Source: Archegozetes longisetosus
Lineage: Eukaryota; Arthropoda; Arachnida; Sarcoptiformes; Trhypochthoniidae
Direction of reading: 5' to 3'
Assembly: GCA_018873245.2 (NCBI GenBank)
Contig: JAEMBT020000004.1
Location: 6,186,573-6,250,572 of the forward strand
DNA: 64,000 bases
Of this stretch, positions 1 through 12,763 are shown piece after piece (position 1 is the stretch's first letter; the number at the start of each line of letters is the position of its first letter). The position numbers were made by a program, and so were the translations under genes. Under the pieces are notes generated by a model. The model had not been told where the DNA came from. It made no database searches and was given only the letters and a program-made list of their open reading frames with translations.

Positions 1-1884
1 TATATTGGTTAAGTGAATCGAAAAGTTGCTCTTAGATACCGGTATTTAACACTTTAGTAACTGTTCTTACTAATTACGTTAGTTTTTCAAGCTAACTTTC
101 AATACTCTCTAAATGTAGTGTTGCAACCTTTCAAATTGATTGAGAAGCTTGTGGTCAAAATTTATGGTCAACTAATCATTTAAAAGTGTGATATAGTTGA
201 TGCATAAAGTAATTAATACTACTTGAATGATGATCCGATAAAACTTGGAGAACACAAATCAAATAAGTTTATCGCATTATTTCGATATTAATGTTTGCAA
301 CGCATAACTTTTATGGCACGCATTTCCTCATTCAAGACAATCCAGTTTTTGTATTATTTTCAATGTATTCTAAATCAAGTCGTCCTATTTTATTAAGATT
401 AATGTTCTCATTGAGTTTGTTTCAATTCTTATTTTATTTGTGATCTCAATCGATTTCATAAACTACTTGTAGAGCAGTCAAAATGAGCCAGATCCAAACT
501 AATGTCACAGCTCACAAATTCAAAACTCACTCCTTTTACCAAATCGATCAAAGCCCAAACTTAACGTCATTTCAAACTAATCAAAGGTTTAATGAGAAAA
601 GCATTTTTCAATGTTTTTTCGTTGTTTTGATGTTTTTCAAAGATTACAATGCGATTGAGGCGAACATTTATATTGAAATAAAGGCACTTTGAACGAGAGG
701 ATTATGATAATAAGTTGAATGGTTTCGTTTGATCTGCTCATTTGGATAAGTCTTAAAAGTCTTAAATAAGTTATAACTTTTATGATTGTTTGTGGAAGAA
801 TACCGGCATTGACTTAATTTGATGACTTTTGAAAAATAAAATCAGTCGGAGTTGAACCTAAAAGATGGTCTTTAAAATTTGAAGTCAGTGTCTGTCAAAA
901 TGTTTATTACTTAAAACGTTTTCTTAAACACGAATCTATTGGAAGGAGTGTCAAACAGTCTGACTGCACGTTTTGACTAGACTTCTGATTTGCATTATTG
1001 TTCAAATAAAGGTTTTGTTGTTGAGTCAAATACTGAAAATAACTGAACCCAATCTGACTGTTATGGCAATTTCGTATAGTAAAACTTGTCTAGCTTAAAC
1101 CTGTATTTAATTGGTTTGTAAAAATCAATAACAATTAAGTCATGTTTTGTATGGTATTCTTATATTGTTTTTTAAAAACCACTTAAGTCGATGTCGAAGT
1201 TAGACATGTTTTGCTGTATCTCATTTTGATGGGTAAGATTTAATTTCACATTAAGTGGTCGATTGATTTTGGGCTTCCTTTTGAAGATGTTAATTGACAT
1301 CTTTTGACTATTAGTTAAATTGAAATGAATCTCTTCTGTTAAGCAAATAATAAGGTTATTAGTTAAATGCTAAACGAACAAAAGTGAAAAATGAATCCTG
1401 TTTTGCAATTTCAAATTTGATTTTCAATGCGTTAAATAATGTTAAGTAACGTTAAAAGTGTTACACCAATCAATTCTGGCTGAAAAGCACACAATATTAT
1501 CTTCTTTCAGATAAATATGTACTTTTGTTGTTAAAATAGGGCATAACCCACTTGAGGGGCGAAATCAGTTTATTTTCCTTAACAAACTTTATCAGAAGAT
1601 TCAGTTTTGCATCAATTTGAAGGCTTAGAGTTGAAGCAGATTGAAAGCTGGTGCGCATCAGAAATATGCTGACAGAGATATGTCTCTTGATTCTAATAAA
1701 TGGCCAAATAGTTATTTTGGAGCAGATCTAGTGCTTATTTATCCAGTTATAATCAATCTTTCTATAAGCCAAACAATTGTCATGTAGTCTAATTCACATT
1801 ATATGGTATTTTGCATTGTTGTTTAAAACACATCCATTACTTAAATTTAGAATCATTTCTCACTTTGTCTTTGTTTGACTTTAG
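1..1884. other. No gene recognised; possible intron or 5' region of the LZTS-like gene
   Basis: AT-rich DNA with stops in all frames. The next exon begins at 1885 behind a clear acceptor with a pyrimidine tract, so at least one upstream exon of that gene must exist. I could not find it here, and it may lie before base 1. The 69-codon frame at 483-692 has low-complexity, non-family content and I do not regard it as a gene. Confidence 0.6.
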
Positions 1885-3289
1885 GGAAAAACTGTTTTAA
1901 AGCCGATCGCTTTCAAACCAGTCATCACATCAGCTTTTGTACAACAGCCCCGTTTCGGTACACCTGGAACTGGAGGGTCAAGTCCTTTTTCGTCGATAGA
2001 CTCCAATGATATCCTAAGCAATGCTGAAAACATGAACAAATCTTCGTCTAAGTCTGCGTTAAGCCAAAGTCAATATAGTCTGTCGCAACACTCATTCTTT
2101 TTAGAAGATGACAACTGGTATTCGGAAGTCGCAGCGCTCAAGTTGACTGAAACTCCAGGCCTGCTCTCAATTGGATCGGTTAACCAACACGAAGCTACTT
2201 ACGATCTCGCTGCCCAAACGCCGTCTCCCAGTGATAGTGGAGTGGCGGAACTCGAAGCAATCCTCAGAGAAAAAGATTCGGAGATTAGTTACTTAAGAGA
2301 AACATTAGAGCATAATGAACAGGTATTTTCATTTGCTTGTTAGCGTTAAACACATTTAGATAAAAGCTTTAATGAAATGTAAACTTGTCAGGTAATATTC
2401 AAAGTCTATGAGGAGAAGGAGCAGACCTGGCAAAGAGAGTTGAAGAAATTGCGTTCATTCTACGAGTCGAAACTAGCGACGAGTCAACAGAAACTGGAAA
2501 AGGCAGAACATGCTTTACAGTTACAAAGAGAACATGTAATTATCACAACTTTTTGCTCATTCGTTCCAATAGACCTTATCGACTATTGCTTATTCATAGA
2601 TCGCTGCAGAGAAGAAAAAACTGATTTCAGATTTGGAAACAGAAAAACGAAATAACGACGAAACGAGAAGTAAAGTTAAGCAATTGGAAACACAAATTTC
2701 ATTAATAAGGTCTCAGTTGGAAGAAACTGAGTGGTCGTTATGTCAAAAAATCGGAGAAATATCTCTGTTGAAGGCACAGCTGAAAGAATCTCAAGACGAA
2801 CAATCTTTACGTTTTAGTGAATTAGTTGCAATCAAAACGAAACTAAAAGACGCAAAAATTGGTTTTCAACAAAAATCTCAACAAGTATTGGAACTCGAAG
2901 AAAAACTTTCAAATTCTCATCACAACTCATTGGAACCACTGATTTACGCAGAAAAAACTATGGAATCTCTTCAAAATCAATTGAAAAGCCTATTGAGTGA
3001 ACGCGAAGACAAATTCAATGCGATCGAACTGTTGAAGAATGAAAATTCAAAATTGCAAAACAGAATAACACATCTTCAAAATGAGTTGGACCGCAATAAA
3101 GAGCAAATCGAAGAAGAAAAGATAGTTTGGATGGAAGAGAAAGAAAGAGTCATCAAATATCAGAAACAGCTACAAATGAATTACATGCAGATGTTTAAGA
3201 AGAACAAAAGTCTCGAACAACAGTTGCAACAATTGACAACAAGTTTGCAAGTTGATTTTCCGAAAGATTCTCACGAGACGCAGTGTTGA
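1885..3289 (+). CDS. Leucine zipper putative tumour suppressor (LZTS, Fez1 domain) family protein, 5' partial
   Basis: Exons 1885..2322, 2392..2535 and 2600..3289 join in frame (phase 0 at both junctions) to give the last 423 residues. An IAFKPV motif near the visible start matches the TAFKPV motif of LZTS proteins. It is followed by a Ser-rich stretch (SPSDSGVAELE) and a long coiled coil. Fez1-domain hallmarks in order are a VYEEKEQTW segment, GEISLLKAQLKES and, near the end, VIKYQKQLQMNYMQMF. LZTS/N4BP3 proteins are cytoskeletal and postsynaptic scaffolds that also restrain Wnt and cell-cycle signalling in vertebrates; no function is shown here. The N-terminus is missing because exon 1885 starts at an acceptor. 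I cannot say which vertebrate paralogue (LZTS1/2/3 or N4BP3) is closest. Family call is strong. Confidence 0.88.
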
Positions 3290-3358
3290 CTCATTAAAAT
3301 TAGACAATTTTGTGATTAACTGACGCAGAGTAATAACTTATAATTCATATTCAAATAT

Positions 3359-3364
3359 AATAAA
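3359..3364 (+). terminator. Poly(A) signal of the LZTS-like gene
   Basis: AATAAA lies 70 bases after the stop codon of the LZTS-like gene. It is the first canonical signal downstream. Confidence 0.55.
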
Positions 3365-4525
3365 GTTGAAAATATATTTTACGCTTTACTCCATATATAA
3401 ATTTATTGTAAATAACAAATAGATGACTAAACTAATTGTAATTAATTCGAAAGCATAGAATAAAAGATCTAAACAATATTGAACCATAGGTCGATCAAAA
3501 TTAACAGTCAATATCGTCTTTACTGCGCTTTTGTGTGTTGTGTGCTATCTGTGAGGTTATTTGGATTAGAGATAACACTTTATGCCACTCTAAAGACGAT
3601 ATCGAGATTTGGGCTTCTAAGGTGAAAGATAAGCCAATCTGAATGCTGAAGTAATATGAATTTCAAACAATTCAAGCGCAAGCATGCCACTTACAATTTC
3701 AATACTTAAGCCTATTTTAATAGAGAGTTATGCTATTTGTATAATCAAAATTTGCAACAATCCCAATAATCTATGCCGAAAGTTTTGTTTACATCAAATC
3801 GCTTTTAACTATTGCTTAAGTAATAATTTGTGATTTTAAGTCATTTTTAAGCTCTTTGAAAATCAGATTTGTTTTTCAAATACAAAAATGCATTGAAAAC
3901 AAGAACAAAATTACGAGCGACTATTTGTATAATTGATTAGTAAGATTTAATAAGAAATTAGTTAATATAGATGATAGAAATGGTTGAAATAACGAAAAAT
4001 GATTTAATAACAAATATTAATTTATTGACTAGTATTCCACCGGTATTTTCTAGTTTCAGTTATATATACAATAATGATTAGTCATTAATTTATGAATTTC
4101 AATTTCAACGTTAGTACTGTAACTATAGTTATATATTAATATTAATATTTTGATGGGTAATCGATAACAGCATTGGTTCACAAGATTCATCGGTATCTTA
4201 AATATCAAAAAGAAAAGTTGATTACATTGAAAGCTCATCTTCTATAGTGTTATGAATGAAAGTGAAAGTTAGAACAGTTAAAGTAATCACATTTAAAACA
4301 ATGATCAAGCAAATAGATGGAAAGATTTGATTGGATTAGAGACTTTTCTTAGAGATATATAAGGCGATAGCGATGAATCTGTAAAGTAAAATAACGTTAA
4401 AGTAAAATTAAAGTAAGATAACATCAATGTATAACTTAAATGGAAAGTAAGCAAATATAACACTGACAAGAGAGTTGGGATCACAGTATTATGTATTAAT
4501 TTCTTAAATTTTTCATTTTAAATAA
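3365..4525. other. Convergent intergenic region, no gene seen
   Basis: Very AT-rich DNA between the 3' ends of the LZTS-like gene (+) and the zinc-finger gene (-). The only longer frame, 4056-4238 on the minus strand, has no domain and biased composition. Confidence 0.6.
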
Positions 4526-6285
4526 TTAGTGTTTTATAAACTTTTTGTGTTGTATTAGTTGAGTGTAAGTCGTAAACTCTTTATGACAAATTTTACAATT
4601 GAATTTAGCTCTTGATATCAAATTCTTATCAGAAGAGCACCTCTTCTCCACTTCCACTGGGTAGTCTTCTAAGTGATTGACGAATTTGACTATTTTTCTA
4701 GGCTGTGACTGTTTCCTACGACTGCTAGAACTTCGCTCTTCTTTCTTCGTTGAATTGTTCTTAATTTCAACTTTTGATTTGAATACATTATGATTCAACA
4801 TATGAGACATCATAGACCGTTGGGTTACTTTTCTAACACCACAAATAGCACAACGATATGGCAGATAATTACTATTTTCCAACAAATAACGGTGAAGAAG
4901 GTATCGATGTGTATGTAATGAACAATAGTCAATGAATGCACATCCTATTGATTGAGATGGAAAATAAGCATTAGGTTACATTATATTATATAGCTTTTCT
5001 ATACGATCACGCACACATTCTTCCATTTAATGTTCATCAATAATACTTAGTTAAAGTTTAGGGTTAGGTCTGGTTTCTCAATCTTACCACAACTCGACTG
5101 AGATATTGGCGTCAATGGAACAATACGTGCGTGACTGCACAGAGAAAGCTATTCTACTCAGTATTATAATGGCAAGTGAAAGACAAACACGTACCACAAT
5201 ACTCGCATTGATAATCTTCATCTTTATTTTGATGAATATTTTGTACTTTAGGATTTTGGCTTTTAATAACAGGAACAATAACAGAATCCTTATTGATACT
5301 TGTATCATAATCAATATGATTATTAACTAATTTAAGATTTGACTCCTGCTGGCAAACTTCTACTTTAGCTTCATTCGGATCAACAGACTTTTCAAACGGT
5401 ACTCTATAATGAAGTTGTGCTAACTTTGACTGATCGTCACTGTTGTAAGCTATCTTTGAAATTGGCATTGGATTAGCAAATGCCCTCTTGTATAAGAGTT
5501 CGCTCAACATTGGGTTTGTTGTAAAACAATTTGATTGTGAAATTGCATGACTTATGTTTTGGGCTGATTTGGCATTTTGCAAAAAATTTTGATTATTATT
5601 ATTGTTATTATCAACAATTGGCGATTCCTTCACATCATAATCACGTCCTTTGACTCTTTTAGTCAGCTTGACATCATATTCCATCCCTTTGTGAATACGA
5701 AGGAAATGCTTCTTAACCTGAATGCAAAAGTCTTTGTCAACTTCGTGTATCAATTAATTAATGTGATCGTCTTACGTGATCTGCTCTATTGAACATCTTT
5801 TCACAGACATAGCATCTAAAGAAGGAAAACAGTGTTGAGTGAGAAATGTTTGAAAGTTTGACCCTTTGATTAAGACCTGAAAGGTTTTTCATCCCTGTGT
5901 ATATTTTCATGTCTCGTATACAAATCTCTTCTGTCTGTAGAATACGGGCATTTTGGACAAGAATATCTTCTTTTGGGAGGTGTCAATACAGACGAACCAT
6001 TGTTTCTAAGGAGTGGGGGTGGAGGTGCTGAGGGTGTGGGCGTAATCATGTATGGCTTCGATGTGTGCAGTGATGTTTGCGAAGCTCCTATTATGCCATT
6101 TGTTGGAAAAATAGGGCCTCTTATTAATAAGAGATCGTGCAATCGGCAATTGGTGTTCATAGCCTTCAAACAATAACAGAAAAATCATCATTTCAATTCA
6201 ATTTGTCTATGATTTCTTCCAGAAATTCAGTTAATTCAACAATTAGTTTTTCTGTACCCTCATATTCTTCTAGTTCTGTTCCCAT
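4526..6285 (-). CDS. C2H2 zinc-finger protein with five fingers, unassigned
   Basis: The supported core is complement(join(4526..4944,5195..5717,5776..5815,5877..6160)), 421 aa, in frame throughout. Five C2H2 fingers are visible: finger 1 with linker RDEKPFRC leading directly into finger 2; then, after a long Asn/Ser-rich spacer, finger 3 (C-x2-C-x12-H-x4-H formed only when 5195 is joined to 4944), finger 4 and finger 5 near the C-terminus. Introns cut fingers 2 and 3, and one exon is only 40 nt. A Pro-rich stretch precedes finger 1. The start is uncertain: ATG at 6160 opens the core, while a better-context ATG at 6285 gives a 15-codon exon (6241..6285) joining in phase to 6163 across a 77-base intron, for 437 aa. 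Probably a nuclear DNA-binding regulator. Fingers 1-2 resemble conserved animal transcription factors, but I cannot name the family. Confidence 0.75.
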
Positions 6286-6397
6286 AGTGACGGACTACTA
6301 GAAAATGATAACATTGCCTCTTCTTTCTATAATCTACTTTACTTTCACACATCACTTTAGTTTTCGGTCATTGTGTTTTGTCAAAATAAAACTCTTA

Positions 6398-6400
<3 letters not shown>

Positions 6401-6464
<64 letters not shown>
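6401..6464. repeat. (TC)n microsatellite, about 32 units
   Basis: Uninterrupted TC dinucleotides immediately upstream of the 5' end of the zinc-finger gene, which reads on the other strand as (GA)n. It may be a length-variable or GAGA-type promoter element, but this is speculation. Confidence 0.97.
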
Positions 6465-6467
<3 letters not shown>

Positions 6468-8467
6468 AGATTGGATTATAAATCTACTAGAATTAAACTA
6501 AGTCATTTGAACATTGATGACAAATTTCTCATTTTATATTAGGGAAGTCGAAGCTATCATACCCTTAGAATCTTTCAAATCTAAAGAATTGTGTCAGGAA
6601 TAAAACTAGAATTAAATAATTTTTCAAATCATTTCAATTGCCGTGAAAACTAGCGAGCGATCGTCAAATATGGACAGCATTGATTGATTTTAGATGAGTT
6701 TTTGACAAATTACAATTTAGGTTGAGTTGTAATTAAAAACTTTAGAATAATGAGAACAGTTACACTTAGATTTGGCGGAAGTTGCTCGAGTTTGACTTTG
6801 TTTAATTAGAATTAAAATTGCTAACAGTGATAATTAGAACCGAAATGTTTAGCCAGTACTAGAGACTCTGTTGTTAATTAGAGCCAAAGTGTAAGGAGTA
6901 GAACTGGAACTAAAAACCGAAATCGAGTCATTGTTTGCAGACCTACAAACTGGTAATATAACTATTTGAAGGCATAAGCCTAGAGCATAGCATTGATAAC
7001 ATAGAGACTCGTAAAGGCATAGAATGATCCGCCTCTCTTTCGATCCCTTAAATGTGGGCTAAGGATACTATACATTAGTTATTGCACTAATGCATTGATT
7101 GCTAACTTAGAAAAAGAAACTTTTAAATTAGTTGGCTTAGGTATTAGGGATTAGACGAAAAGTTAGAATAGAAAGGTTTAAAAGAAAGTAGAGACTTACC
7201 AGGTAGTAGAAAATTAGTTGATTTGTAGTTTTTACCCTTAACAGACCTCCACTACACCCATGTTAACTAATGTTAAGAACAGTATATGTAATGCTGTTCC
7301 CTTAGTAATGGTAACCCAACTCATCGATTTTGCTGCTTTTCCGTCTCTCCCCACAGCCCACCGCAGATATGCGCTGAAAGTTCCCCCACCCCATTACTGG
7401 CTCACTTTTTCCATTGCGTCAATCTTATAGTGGGTGGTTATGTGCGCTCAGTTCAAATCATTTCGAGCCAATTCCATCCACAAACTAACACTTCATCGAT
7501 GTATTGTTACATTAGCGCAATCGTACACTTTCTATGCTTAAGTTCTTCGAAAGTTCACTCAGATTTCTTAGGAATACAATCAAATATTTACAATGTTTTA
7601 CTTATCGTTTTGTAAACCTATCTCATTTCCTAAACTATATTAAAAAGTTTTTTTTGAAGATCAAGCTAGGTTCACAGTAGTTCTGCCTAAATAGCATTGC
7701 CATACTGCTCAGGCATAGCATCCAATAGAAGCAACTCAAATTGCATATCGTATTAAAATTTTCAATTAATTTGTTCTCATTTGATCAGTTCCTAAAAATT
7801 TAGATTTTGTAAATTGTACTTATGTAAGTTGAATAGATTGCAACGCTTAAAGAGATTTAACTAGACAAGGTTGAAATAGAGAACAATGGTATGATAAGGA
7901 AACAATTGCTATATGACTGAATTTTTCAGCTCTCGATGCTTATGCTCATCTTTGATGTGAATATGCTATTGTTTTAGTGCTTTTCGCACATATTGATCGC
8001 CTTTTCTATGCACCTCTCCTTACAACGAAAAGCAAGAACTTTGCTTACATTTCCTCACGTTATCAAAACATAATAATATTGAAGGATATTTAAAAACATA
8101 GACATTGTAATTTCCTATAAATTCAAGTTTCACAGTCAGTACAATTTTCGTTTGAAAATATTTCAAATTATAATTGATTTGATTAGATTAGAACAAAAGA
8201 TTCGTAGTTTCTACGATGTCAAATGACTTGTTTGACAAAATGATAGAATAGCTTTGGATTGGTTCTTTTAAGTCGAACAACAGCAATACTGGCTCTCATG
8301 CGGCACGAAACGTGACACTTTTCATTTAAGTTGTTCCAAAGTTATTAACTCAATATAAAGATAATATCGAAGGGCACAAACTTTGTGTGACAACTCTATT
8401 CAATTGTTTTGTTAGAAAATTACCAAAAATCTATTCTCGATATTTTGACGCATAAATCAAACAAATT
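6465..8467. other. Divergent intergenic region, no gene seen
   Basis: About 2 kb between the 5' ends of the zinc-finger gene (-) and the bZIP gene (+). It is mostly AT-rich. A less AT-rich patch at about 7335-7450 contains C-runs and could be a promoter or noncoding exon, but I see no conserved frame. The 61-codon frame at 7430-7615 is not convincing. Confidence 0.5.
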
Positions 8468-10932
8468 ATGAATTGGTTGACAGATATAAAGCAAAACGAA
8501 AGTTTTAAAGACAGCTTGAAGTCTAACAATTCGTATACAACCGCTTCTGCTGAAAGCTTTTCTAATAAATTGCAGTCAAATCTCTCGAATAATGATGAGA
8601 AAGACATCAAGCTAATGAATTTGGATGACTTTTTTCGTGGAATTGGTGTCAATATCGATGAGAATAATGAAGATTCGGAAGCAATTAATCCCAAGCCATT
8701 CGATGAAACAATGAATTCAATATTGGAGTTTAGGTAATACAATCATTAAACTTTAATGATTAAACCTTAAAATTCTTTCTATTAACTGACCAAATATGGT
8801 TTGCCTCTCAATAAATTTTTTTCAAATGTTTGCAAATACTTGAAAAAGCTTACCAACTGTTTTATAACAAAAATTATGCCAAAGCCTTTTGAATTTGTCT
8901 GTTGAACCCAATTTTCAAGACAAATGAATATAATTTGGAGTTTATCCGTATTGAGCTTGTTTTCATTATTATGAACTTTTAATAACGTCATTGCAATGCA
9001 TACTAATATAAAAGTCGAGTTGTTGAACGTTTCACCAATAAATTACTATATGATTTCTATATATGTACCGGTTATCTAATGAAGCTTAAGTATTTTAAAA
9101 GGATCTGAATCCGTTGTTGCAAGCTATAAACGCAATCCCATTTGATAACCGTCAATGCGTAAATCGCAAAGCAATGTATTTAATCACATCAAATCGTAAT
9201 ATTCAAAATTTCTACGTTTTCAACTTGACACTTGCCGTCGAACAGTTGGTTCATTTGTGTAAATCAATAGTTATCACAAATAGATATTTTTGATGAGAAT
9301 TCAAATTATGAAAAGAGAATAATCAATATCTGAAAAGCTGCTGTCTTACCAAGTTCTACTATATAACTCGTCAATCTTTGACCACCAGCAATTTATTGGT
9401 ACATGAATTTAGGAATATTAAGAATTCAATAATAACTCTTAATTTATTTTCGCGTTTCAACAACAGTCTGTCGAAATTTATTGGTACTATTTACTCTGAA
9501 TAATCCTGACTATTCTTTACTGTCATTCAACTCTCATTCTCCTCCAAATTCCATTGAATCAAAATATTTGCCGTACTTTTACCCTTTCCTAAAGAAAATT
9601 TCCACATATTTCCCATTTCCAAACGCATAAGCTAATGAGCTCTCATTAGTTTGGGCCAATTACTAAACAATATCTGAGCCAAGAACTTGAGAAATATTTA
9701 TAATACTATCGTTAAGCCACTCATCTCTAAACATAAAAAGTTTTTATCCGTTTGTATTGAATTTATGTCTTCTTATGTCTTTCATCTTCGAGTACTGATT
9801 TTTAAAAATTTATTTTCTCTGTGTCTGATTTCTGGAAATTCATTTGTGGCCGACTTTCCATCTGATAAAACTTTTGTGTAAAATTGATTGATTCGATATA
9901 AAGCAATCGGATTTTCATCAACTCTTCTGCTCAAACAAATCACTTTGATTGGTTCAGGATCTTTAAATTGACCAACTTTTGTAACTCTATCCACCAGTTT
10001 GTTGATCATTTATCGAAACTTGTTTGTCAACAAATTTAAACAAAAGTTTATTCAAATCCTTCCATTGCACTTGAAGACAGCTTTTGTGAAGCTTTAATCA
10101 TTTTTTTCAAACAAAACTTGTATTTTTTCTTCAAGTTAATGAAAAAATTTGAACTTTATAAAAAATAATTTTATAAAATCACTAAAGTGATTGTGATATA
10201 AAGAATTGAAGTATTGATATAAAGTTCGAGCCGTTTCCTCCAGTATTATTGTAGATCGTATTCGCTAGTAATCTGTAAGTATTATCGAACCTGAACTATA
10301 CCTGAACTTTTCATCTAATTCTGAGTTTTAAGTTTCTGTGTAATCATGGCTTTACTACGGACTAGGAGCAGTATTGTTGCAAAATCATTCTCATGTTTCC
10401 GTTAAGTTAGGTAATATTAATAAAGATTAAATTTAGCTAGGAAGAACTAAAGACTAACTAATGCTTTATAAAGTATTATCACAGAGAGTCACTTCAAACA
10501 TTTATCAAACACTAATTGACAGTAAATTCTAACGAGGAATAATAAATAATTTAAGTCGTTTTAAGTTTAATCAATTTGGTATCACTTTTATCATTCAGTC
10601 CAGTGGACGTACCGATTAATGCCAAGTCAGAGACCTATTACCATTTGGATTCTTCGTCCTACCATTTCACTGAAGATGAGTTGAAGTTACAACCAATGGT
10701 TCGAAAGTCAAGAAAACAACTGACACCAGAAGAACAGAAAGACGCGCGTTATTGGGACAAAAGGGCAAAGAATAACTTCGCTGCTAAGAGATCAAGGGAA
10801 ACAAGAAGGATGAGAGAAAACCAGATCGTATTGAAGGCTAACTTTCTTGAAAAAGAAAATGCAGCTCTTAAGAAGTTGCTTAAAAAGTTAAAAGAAGAAA
10901 ATGATGAGTTGAAAAAAATATTGAACCGTTGA
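8468..10932 (+). CDS. PAR-like bZIP transcription factor (HLF/TEF/CES-2 type)
   Basis: Exons 8468..8733 and 10599..10932 join across a split Ser codon to give 199 aa. The ATG at 8468 is preceded by an in-frame stop. Exon 1 encodes an acidic N-terminus with a NLDDFF motif like the conserved activation patch of PAR bZIP proteins. Exon 2 encodes the basic region (residues about 140-165: KDARYWDKRAKNNFAAKRSR, then TRRMRENQ) followed by a leucine zipper of about four heptads ending at the C-terminus. The RYWxxRxKNNxAAKRSRxxRR pattern is the hallmark of PAR/CES-2 proteins, which bind palindromes such as TTACGTAA as dimers and regulate clock, metabolic and cell-death genes. The protein is short for the family, with little beyond the zipper. 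The single intron is 1.87 kb. Subfamily (Pdp1/HLF versus CES-2) is not resolved. Confidence 0.85.
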
Positions 10933-11848
10933 ATTCAATTCAATTCGGTATTGATAAATACTTTAAGCTATTTTTGTCCAATCCTTATATGAGTGTAAGA
11001 CTGGAGCGAGATTGTTTGTTCAAATGAAAATTTAGTTACGAACTTTAAATTTCGAGACACACTCACTATGTTGAATCGTGTCTGAGGACCATATATTTTG
11101 TTATTGTTTTGAACTCTATCACTTATTACTTTTCTGGCCAACAATGTCTAGACTATTTAGTGAAATTTGTTGTCAAATATTTAACAAATAGTAGCAAAGA
11201 CTTAACGCATGCTATTTAAAATAATCACATCGTAAAGTATTAGAAATATGACCAATTGAATAGCAATAATTAATTGCAGTTAATGTTATTTAATCGGAAT
11301 GATTCTAAAGATGGTGCAACACAATATTTCACAATACGGTTAGAATCGTATATCGTGCATTTTAGACTTACATCTCAAAGGATTCGTACACTCAATCGCA
11401 GCGATTGAGCTTTTCTCGGATTTTGCTCTTACATTCAACTTTAGTTAACGTGTGACTGCACTTCAAATTATACCACAATTGACATCACAGTTAGTCACCT
11501 AAAACTTACGCATTGTGTTTTAAATGTAATCAAAGTAAATTTGTCAAACTTTTAAAACTGGTAAAGCTTTTGTTTATTTAATTGTATGAATCAGTTATCA
11601 AATTATGTCTATGTATGACTTAATATTAAATCTATTATTAAAGTTATTCACATTAATGGAATTATGAAAACAGTTTATACATTAATGAATGATTTGCTTG
11701 ATAACTATTCTGATCAAAAAATTAAATTAAATAATTTACAAATGTCTCGATTTTGAATCAATAACCCATTCAATCTTTTTTTGTATCTCGAAATGTCAGA
11801 TTTCAGACTTAGAACGTGATAGTTTTGGCTAAAATATTAAAGTTGAAA
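10933..11848. other. Convergent intergenic region, no gene seen
   Basis: AT-rich DNA between the 3' ends of the bZIP gene (+) and ISY1 (-). No frame or repeat of note. Confidence 0.6.
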
Positions 11849-12763
11849 TCATTGGATTCCCATCAAATTTTTTGCTTGTTCGCCAGCTGCTATCAACTCT
11901 TCAGTCGCATATTTTTCCATCAATTCTTGCTTTTTCCTTCGAACTAATTCTTGTTGAACTTCTTGTTGTGAAGGTATTGACGGTACATGAGATAAGAATC
12001 GTTTCGGACCCGCAAACTCGACTCCATCTTCATCTTCCTCTTCGGTGTCACTTCTATCGCCTATCTTGTCGATGTGAGATTTCAAATTCTCTCTTAAGTC
12101 TTCATTTTCATCACTTTCTAATGCTTTAAGTAATTCTTTTTTTTGGGCTTCAGCTTCAAGTTTGACAATAACTCCATCGTCTTCATCACGATATCCATAA
12201 TAGTCAGCGTCAATATCTTTCATGAGTTCAGCGCGAGTTTTTCTGGGTATAAGAGGCGGTTCTTGAGAGAAGAGTTCCCGAACTCCAGGTAAGTCTTTAG
12301 CGGCACCGAAATACTTATAGCCTCGATTTCCAACCACTTCTTTGCCGGCATTTTCAAATCGCGGTCCACCCGTTCTTCTGTTGGATTAATAAAACGTTAA
12401 TAATAGAGAAAACTTTTAGAAGGCTTCTCAGGAAAGTATAAAATTGTAGTCTAGACCAGACCTGTAATGAATTCCTCCCAACTCTTTGATCCTAATCTCC
12501 CAGTGTCTTTTTTCTCTTAGCAATTTGTTAATTTGGTCGTTAAGATCTCTAATCCTAAACTCACCCAAACCTGCATTTTGTATTTGAGTGACTTTTTTGC
12601 TAACTTCTCTAATGATATCGAGTCTCCATTTTTCTGCTTCTTTCAAGTTATTACATTCGGAGGCCAGATATGGACGTCTTTCCTTGCCACCACCTTGTTC
12701 TTCAAGTTGCGACTGCCTCCATCGCGCCAATGTTGTCATCGCTTTCTCCGCATTTCGAGCCAT
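11849..12763 (-). CDS. ISY1: Pre-mRNA-splicing factor ISY1
   Basis: Exons complement(join(11849..12377,12462..12763)) give 276 aa, close to the usual animal length. The N-terminus MARNAEKAM and the blocks ERRPYLASEC, EKWRLDIIRE, QNAGLGEFRIRDLND and KRHWEIRIKELGG are near-identical to ISY1. After the 84-base intron come GNRGYKYFGAAKDLPGVREL and the EDDGVIV block, then a variable acidic linker and a conserved C-terminal SQQEVQ...VRRKKQELMEKYA helix. ISY1 belongs to the NineTeen/Prp19-associated complex of the catalytic spliceosome, acts in the nucleus during the first splicing step and helps couple splicing to base-excision repair. It is transcribed divergently from hexokinase, 1.04 kb apart. 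No anomaly seen. Confidence 0.97.

Noticed and set aside
483-692. 69-codon plus-strand frame
   Set aside because: Low-complexity content, no homology that I recognise, and no splice context.
5084-5330. Open frames on both strands inside the zinc-finger gene
   Set aside because: They lie in the intron 4945-5194. Including them breaks finger 3, whereas joining 5195 to 4944 gives a perfect C-x2-C-x12-H-x4-H.
6006-6191. Alternative frame for the first zinc-finger exon (joining GAGG at 6258 to 6163)
   Set aside because: It uses a good GTACAG donor but leads into a frame without fingers that stops after about 55 codons; the in-phase GTTGAA donor keeps the finger frame.
6401-6464. Possible CRISPR-like or satellite array
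   Set aside because: It is a simple dinucleotide tract with no repeat-spacer structure. No CRISPR array exists in the window.
9782-10009. 75-codon minus-strand frame in the bZIP intron
   Set aside because: No recognisable domain, no splice partners, and its length is within chance for the number of frames tested.
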